The notes under the pieces are model-generated. The model did no database searches. It saw only the letters and a program-made list of their open reading frames with translations, and had not been told where the DNA came from. 40,622 bases of DNA from Runella sp. (GTDB lineage: Bacteria > Bacteroidota > Bacteroidia > Cytophagales > Spirosomataceae): NCBI RefSeq assembly GCF_027484545.1, contig NZ_JAIXST010000056.1:1-40622 (forward strand), given 5' to 3'. This document shows, piece after piece, positions 1-7,796 of the stretch. Both the position numbers and the translations under genes were made by a program. The first letter of the stretch is position 1, and the number at the start of each line of letters is the position of its first letter.

Positions 1-501
1 GCCATTACACGCTATATTCCGCCACGTCAGGCTGGGAATTACTTCGTGACCCGAGGCGGCTCTTTAGGCGTCGGTTTTCCAGGAGCCATTGGGGTCAAAC
101 TCGCCAATTTAGACAAAACCGTGATTGGTTTTTCGGGCGATGGAGGAAGTATGTACACCATTCAAACGCTTTGGTCGGCGGTAAGACACAAAGCCGGGGC
201 AAAGTTCGTGGTTTGCAACAATGGTTCGTATAAATTGCTTCAACTCAACATTGACGTGTACTGGAAAGAACGCAACATTGAACAGCATCCCTATCCGTTG
301 CCTTTTGATTTGTCATATCCTGCCATTCGGTTCGACCTTTTGGCTCAATCGATCGGAGTAAACGCCGTTCGGGTTGAAAAAGAAGAGGATATTCTACCCG
401 CCATTGAGCGAATGCTCGCCGATGACGAACCCTTCCTGATTGATTTGGTACTGGAAGGCGATTATAAGCCGGATTGGGTAAAAACCAATTGCTCTCATTA
501 A
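1..501 (+). CDS. ThDP-dependent decarboxylase/acetolactate synthase-like enzyme, C-terminal part (5' end outside window)
   Basis: The reading frame is open from base 1, so this is the last 166 residues of a longer gene. It carries the thiamine-diphosphate-binding signature of the C-terminal Pyr/PP domain: GDGGS at residues 46-50 of the fragment, followed after about 24 residues by the NN pair (residues 73-74) that ligates Mg2+ and diphosphate. The preceding RGGSLGVGFPGAIG stretch is also typical of benzoylformate decarboxylase and acetolactate synthase relatives. The likely role is decarboxylation or carboligation of a 2-keto acid; the substrate cannot be told. It heads a long same-strand gene run, and the next gene starts 40 bases downstream. 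The internal ATG at 46 is not the true start. Confidence 0.85.
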   Translation, partial: AITRYIPPRQAGNYFVTRGGSLGVGFPGAIGVKLANLDKTVIGFSGDGGSMYTIQTLWSAVRHKAGAKFVVCNNGSYKLLQLNIDVYWKERNIEQHPYPLPFDLSYPAIRFDLLAQSIGVNAVRVEKEEDILPAIERMLADDEPFLIDLVLEGDYKPDWVKTNCSH

Positions 502-541
502 ACGAAAAAGACTGAAAACAATACATAAAACTCACACGTAT

Positions 542-967
542 ATGCTCACGCAAGAATCAATTGAAAAACTCGCAGTAGACTGGTACAGAAAACTAGACGT
601 ACACGCGCCGATGGTTGAATTATTACCCATGTTGATTGATGATGGGTTGGAGATGGTTTTTCCCGAAGTTACCGTCTATGGCTATGCCGGTTTTGAAGGA
701 TGGTTTCAGCGCGTTATCCGCATTTTTTTCGACGAAGTACATACCGTTAAGAAGGCAGAAGCCACCATCAACGGTGATACAGCCGTGGTAGATGTAATCG
801 TAAAGTGGGAAGCCAGTGTATGGAATGCACCGGAAGCCTACAGCAAGCGTATTACGCTGGATGCTTACCAAACGTGGGAAGTAAAAGCAGGACCCGACGA
901 TTCGGTATTGATTACCAAATATATCGTTGGTGATTTGAAATATTACGAAGGATCGGCAACGCTATAA
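542..967 (+). CDS. NTF2/SnoaL-like small protein (first of three)
   Basis: A 141-residue protein with the pattern of the SnoaL/NTF2-like cone fold: an N-terminal helix (about residues 1-25), a DDGLEMVFPEVTVYGYAGFE segment, and then curved beta strands with a TINGDTAVVDVIVKWEAS core. Members serve either as small enzymes (isomerases, dehydratases, cyclases) or as ligand-binding or dimerisation modules; no catalytic residues can be assigned here. It has no signal peptide and is presumably cytosolic. It lies 40 bases after the decarboxylase-like gene and 12 bases before the metallo-beta-lactamase-fold gene, so it is probably co-transcribed. Two more proteins of the same general type occur at 1862 and 6044. 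The fold call is by pattern and the function is unknown. Confidence 0.7.
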   Translation: MLTQESIEKLAVDWYRKLDVHAPMVELLPMLIDDGLEMVFPEVTVYGYAGFEGWFQRVIRIFFDEVHTVKKAEATINGDTAVVDVIVKWEASVWNAPEAYSKRITLDAYQTWEVKAGPDDSVLITKYIVGDLKYYEGSATL

Positions 968-979
968 TCCTACTATCAG

Positions 980-1819
980 ATGAACTTAGAATTTATTACC
1001 GTTAAAAAAGTAGAGAGTAGACCGGTCACTATTCACTGCGTTCAGGCTCCTGAATCGGGGGAAATAGCCAATGCCCAGATCATAGAAACTCCCAATAAGC
1101 TGTTACTTATTGATACCCTACTCTTAAAACCTCACGCCGACGAATTACGGACCTATATCGAAAGTCTCGGCAAACCTCTGGAGCGTATTCTTATTACCCA
1201 TCATCACCCGGACCACTGGATTGGGGCGGCTTCATTTGAGGGAGCTCATATTGCGGCCTTTCCGCAAGTGATTGGAATCATCAATGCGATGGCCGATTAT
1301 TTTTTGAACTTCCACCGTACCATGCACCCCGATCAGCCGGATGCCATCCCTACTAATAAAGTGCTTCCTACGGAGGCAGTGGAAGAGGGAGCGTTTGACT
1401 TCGACGGTGTGACCATCAATTTGATAAAAGTGTACGAAACGGAATGTCCCGTGAATATGGTCGTGGAGCTGCCCGAGCAAAAAATCCTGTTGGTACAAGA
1501 CCTCGTTTACCACAATTGCTACGGCTATTTTGGGGAGAGAACCCAATCGGGAGATTATTGCTTTGACAACTGGATTGCGGCCTTGAAATCGTTTGAACCC
1601 AAAGGGTATGAGCATGTTGTACCCGGCCACGGCGACCCTACCGATCCATCGGTCTTTCCGATTATGATTGGCTATTTGACGTTTGCCAAACAAAAGATAG
1701 CCGAGGGGCTTCGGGGTGATGACCTGCGTAACAGCATTATGGCTGAGTATCCAAACTATGGCCTTACCATGGCCCTTTGGATGTCCGATTTTATGCTGTT
1801 TACATTCAAGCCTCAGTAA
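980..1819 (+). CDS. Metallo-beta-lactamase-fold hydrolase
   Basis: A 279-residue cytosolic MBL-fold protein. The HxHxDH metal motif is present as HHHPDH (H74, H76, D78, H79), followed by an aspartate in LVQDLVYHN (D174) and a final histidine in VVPGHGDP (H217). In most dinuclear members another histidine comes between the first motif and D174, in a GHTPG-like turn. At that place this protein has ETECPVN (residues 153-159), so the first metal site may use Cys or Glu, or be incomplete. The family hydrolyses thioesters, lactones, phosphodiesters and similar bonds; lactonase or glyoxalase-II-like activity is possible but unproven. It sits between two NTF2-like genes in the enzyme block. Confidence 0.85.
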   Translation: MNLEFITVKKVESRPVTIHCVQAPESGEIANAQIIETPNKLLLIDTLLLKPHADELRTYIESLGKPLERILITHHHPDHWIGAASFEGAHIAAFPQVIGIINAMADYFLNFHRTMHPDQPDAIPTNKVLPTEAVEEGAFDFDGVTINLIKVYETECPVNMVVELPEQKILLVQDLVYHNCYGYFGERTQSGDYCFDNWIAALKSFEPKGYEHVVPGHGDPTDPSVFPIMIGYLTFAKQKIAEGLRGDDLRNSIMAEYPNYGLTMALWMSDFMLFTFKPQ

Positions 1820-1861
1820 ATCAATTGTTAAATCAAACAGTGAACCTCTATTACCAACCTC

Positions 1862-2254
1862 ATGAAAAACGTACCTGATACTAAACTGGGGAATATGTAC
1901 CGTGAGCATATTCAACACATTTTGGATAAGAATATAGAAGCTCTTCTTGACCAATACACGGACGATGCACTTCTCATCAGCAGCTTCATGAAAACGCCGG
2001 TCATTTACAAAGGGCGCGAGCAGGTAAATGAACACATGCAGGGCATTTTGGGCATTGACGGCTTAGAGTCCGACATTGTTTTTTGGGCTGAAACCGAAGA
2101 CCCCGAAACGCTCATGATCACCGAGCAGATTACGATGACTACCAAAGACGGAGTTAGTCAAATGCGCTTTGCCGATAGCTGGGTTTTGCGAGACGGCAGG
2201 ATTGCTATCCACTTTGCAGGAATGGTTCAGCACCCGGATGGTTCGCTGGCCTAA
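1862..2254 (+). CDS. NTF2/SnoaL-like small protein (second of three)
   Basis: A 130-residue protein with the NTF2-like layout: an N-terminal helix, the DQYTDDALLISS strand, YKGREQVNEHMQGILG (typical of SnoaL-like proteins, where a KGRE turn precedes a helix), and C-terminal strands ending in DSWVLRDGRIAIHFAGMVQ. This last pattern is common in DUF4440/SnoaL-like steroid-isomerase relatives. It has no signal peptide. It lies 42 bases after the MBL gene and 44 bases before the molybdopterin-type gene. It may be a small isomerase or hydratase, or a binding subunit for the neighbouring oxidoreductase-like complex; the sequence does not decide. Confidence 0.75.
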   Translation: MKNVPDTKLGNMYREHIQHILDKNIEALLDQYTDDALLISSFMKTPVIYKGREQVNEHMQGILGIDGLESDIVFWAETEDPETLMITEQITMTTKDGVSQMRFADSWVLRDGRIAIHFAGMVQHPDGSLA

Positions 2255-2298
2255 TTGAGTTTTCCCACAATTTGACATAACAAGACTGCTTTAACTAT

Positions 2299-5166
2299 AT
2301 GGACTTAAGTATTAAAATTAACGGAAAAGAATACGTCAGTGAGGTAGAGCCGCGTACGTTGTTGGTAGATTACCTGCGTGATTCCGCTCAGTTGACAGGA
2401 ACAAAAGTGGGTTGTAATTCCGGTATGTGCGGGACGTGTACCGTCCTTGTCAACGGAAAAGCGACTAAAAGCTGCCAAGTCTTGGCACTTGAAGCGGCCG
2501 GCAGCGAAGTTACAACCATTGAAGGCTTGGCCCAGGGAGGGGAGTTGCATCCGCTGCAACAGGCATTTTGGGACAATTATGCGGTACAAAACGGTTTCTC
2601 TACCCCGGGAGCCATCATGGCGGCCGTTGAACTGTTGGGTCTCAATCCCGATCCAACGGAGGACGAGATCAAAGAATGGCTTCAAGGTAACCTGACGCGG
2701 GAAACCGGCTATCAGCAGGTAGTGGAAGCCGTACAGGCGGCCGCGGCTGCCATCCGTGGCGAAGAAGCACCTGCCAAGGAAGATACCGGCCCGTCATTGA
2801 TTGGAAAAGCACAACAGACCCGAAAAACGAAAGAACTCGTTACGGGAAGCGCGGAATTTATTGCAGATATGTCGTTGCCGGGTATGTTGCACGCAGCTAT
2901 CCTGCAAAGTCCACATGGACACGCAAATATCCTCAGCATTGATACATCTGAAGCGGAGGCAATGCCCGGGGTAGTTCGGGTGTTTACATGGAAAGATACG
3001 CAACAGATTATGCCGATGCCCGTCATCTGGGTGCCGCCGTTTGCCGAAAGCCACTTTTTACCGCACCCTTCGGGCATCGTTCCGGGGTCGCACACTGTAT
3101 TTGCCAAAGACCGGGCGCGTTTTGCAGGCGATCAATTGGCTGCGGTTGTGGCCGAAACCCGTCAGCAGGCTTATGACGCGCTGGACAAAATAAAAGTCGA
3201 ATACGAAGCCCTGCCGGTGGTTTTAGACCCCGAAGAAGCTCTGAAAGAGGGCGCTCCGCTTTTGCACGAAACGGCTCCGAATAACTTGATGATTCATACC
3301 ATATTTGGAGATAAAGAAGCTGTAGATAAAGCCATTGACGAGTCTGAAGTGGTAGTAGAACAGCGGATTTATAACCAGCGGATGATGCACAACACGTTGG
3401 AAGTGCGCGGGGTATTGGCTCAACACGATCCGGCTACCAATCAGCACACGCTTTGGACCAATACGCAGATTCCGTATCCGCACCGGTTGCTGATTTCGCT
3501 CTATGTGTTGGGGATTCCTTATAACAAATTACGCGTGGTGGTTCCCTACATTGGTGAAAGTAACGGTTGCAAAGGGAACCTGTATCCGGATACTCCGCTC
3601 GTATTGTGGATGGCCCGGGAACTGGGTCGCCCTGTGAAATGGATAGATACCCGCGCCGGTTTTTCCCGCAACACGGCTCAATCCCGTGATCAGGTTCAAT
3701 ATGTAAAAATCGCAGGAACGAAAGACGGTAAAATCACCGCCCTCAGTTGCCGCGCGTTCAGTAACGTGGGTGCTTACCCGGTTATCAACGCACCCGGTCA
3801 GCCACTGGCATTGATAGGTAGGAGTATTACGGGAGCGTATGCCATTCCGAAGGCATCGTACGAGGTCAGCGTGGTGTATACTAACAAAGTGCCTACGGCT
3901 CCGATGAGAGGGTCGGGTAGGGCAGAAGCTATCTTTTTGATTGAACGTGCCATTGAACGTTTTTCGCGGGAAATCGGCATGGACTCAGCAGAAGTAAGAC
4001 GAAAAAATATGGTTCAAAACGACCAGTTTCCTTACGAAAACGGTTTGGGATGGACTTACGATTCCGGCAACTACGAGCAGGCACTCAACATGGCCCTGGA
4101 GAAAGCCAATTATTCAAAATTGGCTGAAATGAAGGCCGAAGCCAAAACGCGCAACAAGTTGCTGGGGCTGGGTATTGGCTCGTATGTAGCCGTAGCGGGG
4201 GTTGGTAATTCCGCCAAAATGGGAGGCGAAGGTTTAATGAGCGGTACGTGGGGAAGTTCCTATATCCACATTGCTCCTTCGGGCGAAGTAGCCATCACCA
4301 CGGGTGCTCAACCGCACGGACAGATGCAGGACACCACTTTTGCTCAGATTGCGGCGGCAGAGTTGCAAATTCCGATGGACTACATCACCATTCAGCATTC
4401 TGATACCGAATTGCCGCTGTATTACGGACAGGCCAGTTACGGAAGTCGCTCCCTGAGTGTAGAGGGAGCTGCAGTTCAGAAAGCCTGTCAAATGATGATT
4501 CAAAAGGCACGCGAGTATGCGGCGTATCTGTTCAAAATGCCGCTTGACCTCATCGAATACAAAGATGGAAAAGTGATCGGAATTCCTGCTCCCGAGCAGG
4601 CCGTCATGACCCTTCAAACGGTCGCTTTGATGCTTTGGTTTGGTTGGGACCTTCCCGAAGGTATGTCGCCAGGGTTGGAAGGAACGGCTTATTTCGACCC
4701 AAAAAACTTCAACTTCCCGTTTGGAACCCACGTCGCCATTGTAGAAATCGACAAAGATACCTGTGTGGTGGATTTGGTGAACTACGTGGCGGTGAATGAC
4801 TTCGGTGTGGTAGTAAATCCGGAAGTGGTACGCGGACAATCCTACGGAAACATCCTGCTCGGAATCAGTCAGGCATTGGCCGAAGAAACCCGCTACTCAC
4901 CCGAGACGGCGCAGGTATTGACCGATGATTTTGACACCTATTCCATTGCACGTTCCAATTGGATTCCTAAGATGGAACTTTACCGAACCGAAACACCGTC
5001 GCCGTCTAACCCGTTGGGTGCCAAGGGGGCCGGTGATGTGAGCAATCCCCCCGTAGCTCCTGCGATGGTCAATGCAATCTGTGATGCCTTGTCTGAATAC
5101 GGAGTTGAACACATAGATATGCCCGTAACCCCCGAAAAGATCTGGCAAGTCATTTATTCGGCCTAA
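2299..5166 (+). CDS. Fused [2Fe-2S]-molybdopterin protein of the xanthine dehydrogenase/aldehyde oxidase family, with several cofactor motifs altered
   Basis: A 955-residue protein joining a ferredoxin-like domain (about 1-80), the helical second iron-sulfur domain (about 80-155) and the molybdopterin-binding part (about 165-955), as in D. gigas aldehyde oxidoreductase. The plant-type [2Fe-2S] cluster is intact (C39, C44, C47, C59). In the helical domain the family motif CGFC is NGFS (N98, S101) and CRC is TRE (T133, E135), so all four ligands of the cluster nearest molybdenum are gone. The pterin loop GGxFGxK reads GESNGCK (419-425), and the catalytic Glu of the GxGE motif is Asp (D913, in GAKGAGDVSN). 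The APMRGSGRAEA and HGQMQDTTFAQ regions are well kept, and the frame is intact over nearly 3 kb, which argues for selection. It probably pairs with the FAD-type subunit 22 bases downstream. It may be a repurposed enzyme or binding protein; substrate unknown. Confidence 0.9.
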   Translation: MDLSIKINGKEYVSEVEPRTLLVDYLRDSAQLTGTKVGCNSGMCGTCTVLVNGKATKSCQVLALEAAGSEVTTIEGLAQGGELHPLQQAFWDNYAVQNGFSTPGAIMAAVELLGLNPDPTEDEIKEWLQGNLTRETGYQQVVEAVQAAAAAIRGEEAPAKEDTGPSLIGKAQQTRKTKELVTGSAEFIADMSLPGMLHAAILQSPHGHANILSIDTSEAEAMPGVVRVFTWKDTQQIMPMPVIWVPPFAESHFLPHPSGIVPGSHTVFAKDRARFAGDQLAAVVAETRQQAYDALDKIKVEYEALPVVLDPEEALKEGAPLLHETAPNNLMIHTIFGDKEAVDKAIDESEVVVEQRIYNQRMMHNTLEVRGVLAQHDPATNQHTLWTNTQIPYPHRLLISLYVLGIPYNKLRVVVPYIGESNGCKGNLYPDTPLVLWMARELGRPVKWIDTRAGFSRNTAQSRDQVQYVKIAGTKDGKITALSCRAFSNVGAYPVINAPGQPLALIGRSITGAYAIPKASYEVSVVYTNKVPTAPMRGSGRAEAIFLIERAIERFSREIGMDSAEVRRKNMVQNDQFPYENGLGWTYDSGNYEQALNMALEKANYSKLAEMKAEAKTRNKLLGLGIGSYVAVAGVGNSAKMGGEGLMSGTWGSSYIHIAPSGEVAITTGAQPHGQMQDTTFAQIAAAELQIPMDYITIQHSDTELPLYYGQASYGSRSLSVEGAAVQKACQMMIQKAREYAAYLFKMPLDLIEYKDGKVIGIPAPEQAVMTLQTVALMLWFGWDLPEGMSPGLEGTAYFDPKNFNFPFGTHVAIVEIDKDTCVVDLVNYVAVNDFGVVVNPEVVRGQSYGNILLGISQALAEETRYSPETAQVLTDDFDTYSIARSNWIPKMELYRTETPSPSNPLGAKGAGDVSNPPVAPAMVNAICDALSEYGVEHIDMPVTPEKIWQVIYSA

Positions 5167-5188
5167 AACCTTTTTTATTCAATTCACC

Positions 5189-6031
5189 ATGACAATCACC
5201 CCGTTTGAATACATCTCACCCAACTCCTTGGACGAAGTATTCAGACTTATCCAGCAAAGCGGCTCTCAAGTACTGGTGGGAGACCAGGCATTTGTAAGCC
5301 AACTGAAAAAAGGCTACCTCAGTCCCAAAGCTGTCGTAAGCCTCAAAAATATTCCGGATTTCAGTAAGGTCGTGCAAGAACAAACTCACTTAGTAATCGG
5401 TGCCACAACAACGTACGCCGATTTAGCTAAAGAGCAGGCAATCAGCGGTTATCCTGTTCTGAGCCAGGCATTGGCAGCTGTCGGCGACCCGCACGTGTCC
5501 AACAACAGCACCATTGGAGGCGCCTTTTACTTCGGCGGTAATCTCCACGGGCATGTTTTAGCGGCCCTGTTGGCCCTTGATGCCCAATTGGTGGTGGCCG
5601 ATGCGACTGCTGAGCACTTCGTACCCATTGCTACTTTTTACCAATTAGGAGGGGTGAAAAGTTTGGTACAGGGAGAACTGATTCGAGCAATACATATCCC
5701 GGCTCCCGGTGCAGGTGTGTCTGCTTATGAAAAGATGAGTTTTTTAGGCGGCGGACGAACCATCTGCGGAGTGGCGGTAGCGCTTGAAAAAACAGCAGGT
5801 ACAGTATCCGACATTCGAATCGTTTTGACGGGCAGTACGGATACTCCGGTACGCCTCGAAAAAGTGGAGAGTGTTCTGCTGGGAGCTTCCATTACCTCAG
5901 ATCAGGTAGAGGCAGCTCTTGAAAAATTGGAAGACGAAGTGCTTACATTCCAAAGTGAACCGGCTATTCACGAGGCATATCTGCGTCATCTGATTAAAGT
6001 TTTACTCAAAAAATCAATAATGAAACTCTAA
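5189..6031 (+). CDS. FAD-binding-type subunit of a molybdenum hydroxylase (CoxM/XdhB-like), altered flavin motif
   Basis: A 280-residue protein with the two-domain layout of the FAD subunits of CO dehydrogenase, xanthine dehydrogenase and 4-hydroxybenzoyl-CoA reductase. It has an N-terminal PF00941-like domain beginning FEYISPNSLDEVFRLI and a C-terminal CO-dehydrogenase flavoprotein domain (about 170-275). The second flavin motif, TIGG, is present (T108-G111, in NNSTIGGAFYFGG). The first, normally GGGTDL or AGGHS, reads GDQAF (31-35), so diphosphate binding may be weakened. It follows the fused iron-sulfur/molybdopterin gene by 22 bases and is the expected partner. Its motif drift parallels that of the partner, so the complex may no longer transfer electrons in the usual way. 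Confidence 0.85.
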   Translation: MTITPFEYISPNSLDEVFRLIQQSGSQVLVGDQAFVSQLKKGYLSPKAVVSLKNIPDFSKVVQEQTHLVIGATTTYADLAKEQAISGYPVLSQALAAVGDPHVSNNSTIGGAFYFGGNLHGHVLAALLALDAQLVVADATAEHFVPIATFYQLGGVKSLVQGELIRAIHIPAPGAGVSAYEKMSFLGGGRTICGVAVALEKTAGTVSDIRIVLTGSTDTPVRLEKVESVLLGASITSDQVEAALEKLEDEVLTFQSEPAIHEAYLRHLIKVLLKKSIMKL

Positions 6032-6043
6032 ATACAGACCACT

Positions 6044-6382
6044 ATGACCAACCGTGAATTTTACGACAACCACCTTAAATTGTTGGCAGACAATGATGTT
6101 AACGTTTTGGTGGATCACGACTACCACGATGACGCTGTCATGATTTTACACGTAGCCAAAGAACCCATTGTTTTAAGAGGGAAAGAAGCATTGGTAAAGC
6201 AATTGGGCGATTACCTCACCTACATCTACCGCGGATTTGTCTCGACCGAAAAACTCGCTATCACCGAAGACAGCATCTTTTTGGAAGCCACCATTAATAC
6301 TGCCAATGGTCCTTCAAAAGTATATGATGCCCTCTACATGAAAGATGGCAAAATTTTCCGTCACTATTCTGGACTCAAGTAA
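6044..6382 (+). CDS. NTF2/SnoaL-like small protein (third of three)
   Basis: A 112-residue protein, 12 bases after the FAD-type subunit. It shows the same NTF2-like plan as the proteins at 542 and 1862: an N-terminal helix (NREFYDNHLKLLADNDVNVL), the DHDYHDDAVMILH strand with an acidic/His-rich turn, VLRGKEALVKQLGDYL, and final strands ending in YMKDGKIFRHYSGLK. It has no signal peptide. The three copies are dissimilar in detail, which suggests old duplication or independent recruitment rather than recent copying. Function not recognised; a small enzyme or ligand-binding role next to the oxidoreductase-like complex is plausible. Confidence 0.7.
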   Translation: MTNREFYDNHLKLLADNDVNVLVDHDYHDDAVMILHVAKEPIVLRGKEALVKQLGDYLTYIYRGFVSTEKLAITEDSIFLEATINTANGPSKVYDALYMKDGKIFRHYSGLK

Positions 6383-6437
6383 AAACTCCTCAATCATTTC
6401 AATTAAATACAGTCTAAAAAGATAAAAAACGAGCATT

Positions 6438-7193
6438 ATGAGCAAGAAAGTTTTGATTTTGGCTTCCAATGTCGGCCTTTGGGCAGAAGAATTGCAAGCC
6501 CCTTGGGATGCCCTTAAAAAAACAGGATTTGAACTTACATTAGCAACTCCATTTGGCGTCACTCCGTTGCCGTTGGTTTTGAGCATGGACAAAGGATTTG
6601 TGGATCCAATGCAAAATTATAACGTGAACCCTCCTGAAGTGGTTGACCGCTGCAATGAAATCCTCGACACCGGTGAGTGGGATAGCCCCATCAAAATTGA
6701 AGACGCGGTCATGTCAGATTATGACTCGTTGGTGATTGTCGGAGGCCCGGGTTCGGCACTTGATATTGTGGGAAATCCGCATGTACATAAGCTGTGCGTA
6801 ACTGCGTACGAGCAGGGCAAGATTTTAGGCGCACTCTGCTATGCCGTAGGAGCGTTTGTGTGGGCACGCGAAAGCGATACGTTGCACCGCAGTATTATTT
6901 ACGGCAAAAAAATTGTGGCACACCCGCGCGAATGGGATTTTACCGGATTAATGGATTATCCGTTGGTACGGGCAAAAGAAGGCAATGCGGGTACAAATAT
7001 TGTAACTCAGGGATTTGCTTTCCCACTGTTGGTCATCGTGGAAGATGCGGTAGGACCCAATGGTCGTGTCTATTCTGATCCGGGTGCCAATCGCAACAAA
7101 CCTCAAGTGAACTACGACCATCCGTTTGTGACCGCCCTGTCGGTGGAATCATCTATTGCTTTTGGCCAAAAATTGGTAGAAGTTCTTTCGTAA
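6438..7193 (+). CDS. DJ-1/PfpI-family protein (Hsp31-like, long form)
   Basis: A 251-residue class I glutamine-amidotransferase-like protein. The nucleophile elbow is GALCYAVGAF with Cys134, and an N-terminal glutamate lies in LWAEELQAPW, where DJ-1 relatives keep an acidic residue that lowers the cysteine pKa. It is longer than DJ-1 itself and resembles the Hsp31 branch in length and in the VIVGGPGSALDI segment. The residue after the nucleophile is Tyr rather than the His seen in PfpI-type CHG motifs, so the triad differs from the classic form. Relatives act as glyoxalase III, deglycase or chaperone-like proteins; the substrate here is unknown. It is followed 16 bases on by a second, shorter DJ-1 protein. 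Confidence 0.85.
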   Translation: MSKKVLILASNVGLWAEELQAPWDALKKTGFELTLATPFGVTPLPLVLSMDKGFVDPMQNYNVNPPEVVDRCNEILDTGEWDSPIKIEDAVMSDYDSLVIVGGPGSALDIVGNPHVHKLCVTAYEQGKILGALCYAVGAFVWARESDTLHRSIIYGKKIVAHPREWDFTGLMDYPLVRAKEGNAGTNIVTQGFAFPLLVIVEDAVGPNGRVYSDPGANRNKPQVNYDHPFVTALSVESSIAFGQKLVEVLS

Positions 7194-7209
7194 TTTAAAT
7201 CAACACCTT

Positions 7210-7782
7210 ATGAAACTCAAGGGTAAAAAAATCGGGATTCTTTTTGAGGCTGATTATTACGAAAACGAAATATTTTATTACAAATACCGATTTCCGGAAG
7301 AAGGAGCTGACATTCATTTTCTGACGCGTTTGTGGGGACAGGACAAAATCACATTCCATGGGCACGAGTACAAAGTGCCGATGGATTGTTGGGAGAGTTT
7401 TGAAAACATGAGTGACGAAGAACTTCGCAGCTATTCGGCTATCATCGTACCGTCGGGCATGGTTTCAGACCGCCTTCGGTACACGGAAGATGTGGAGAAA
7501 ATCCCGCCGGCGACCGAATTCCTGAAGCGCGTATTTGCCGAACCAACCGTATTAAAAGGAATCATCTGCCACGGCTTGTGGCTGGTGGCTCCGGCTGCCG
7601 AATTGGTGAAAGGCCGCAAATTGGTTTGTCATAACAACCTCATCGGCGATGCCAAAGCCTACGGTGCCATTTATACCAACGAAGATGTGGTGGTGGACGG
7701 TGACTTGGTGACGGGACGCTCGGGAGGACATGCACACCTCTTTGCTAAAAAAATCATCGAAATTTTGTCTGAACAAGCTTAA
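7210..7782 (+). CDS. DJ-1/PfpI-family protein (short form)
   Basis: A 190-residue ThiJ/PfpI-like protein with the classic nucleophile elbow GIICHGLWL (Cys120-His121) and the C-terminal SGGHAHLFAKKII helix typical of the family. An acidic N-terminal turn (FEADYYENEIFYYKYRF) sits where the conserved glutamate is expected. It lies between the longer DJ-1 gene and the VOC gene, with gaps of about 15 bases. In the Synechocystis icfG cluster, as I recall it, a ThiJ/PfpI protein (slr1854) stands just before the AGE-like slr1855, the same order as here apart from the VOC gene. Possible roles are removal of reactive carbonyls or a redox-sensitive regulator. Confidence 0.87.
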   Translation: MKLKGKKIGILFEADYYENEIFYYKYRFPEEGADIHFLTRLWGQDKITFHGHEYKVPMDCWESFENMSDEELRSYSAIIVPSGMVSDRLRYTEDVEKIPPATEFLKRVFAEPTVLKGIICHGLWLVAPAAELVKGRKLVCHNNLIGDAKAYGAIYTNEDVVVDGDLVTGRSGGHAHLFAKKIIEILSEQA

Positions 7783-7796
7783 AACCACGCCTGATT

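Noticed and set aside
1232-2035. Long open frame (267 codons) on the minus strand
   Set aside because: It lies opposite the MBL-fold gene and the start of the second NTF2-like gene; both + strand proteins have clear family motifs, while the minus-strand translation has none.
2299-6031. Molybdenum-hydroxylase genes as pseudogenes
   Set aside because: Both frames are complete with no stop or frameshift, spacing is normal, and the changes fall on specific cofactor residues while neighbouring sequence stays conserved.
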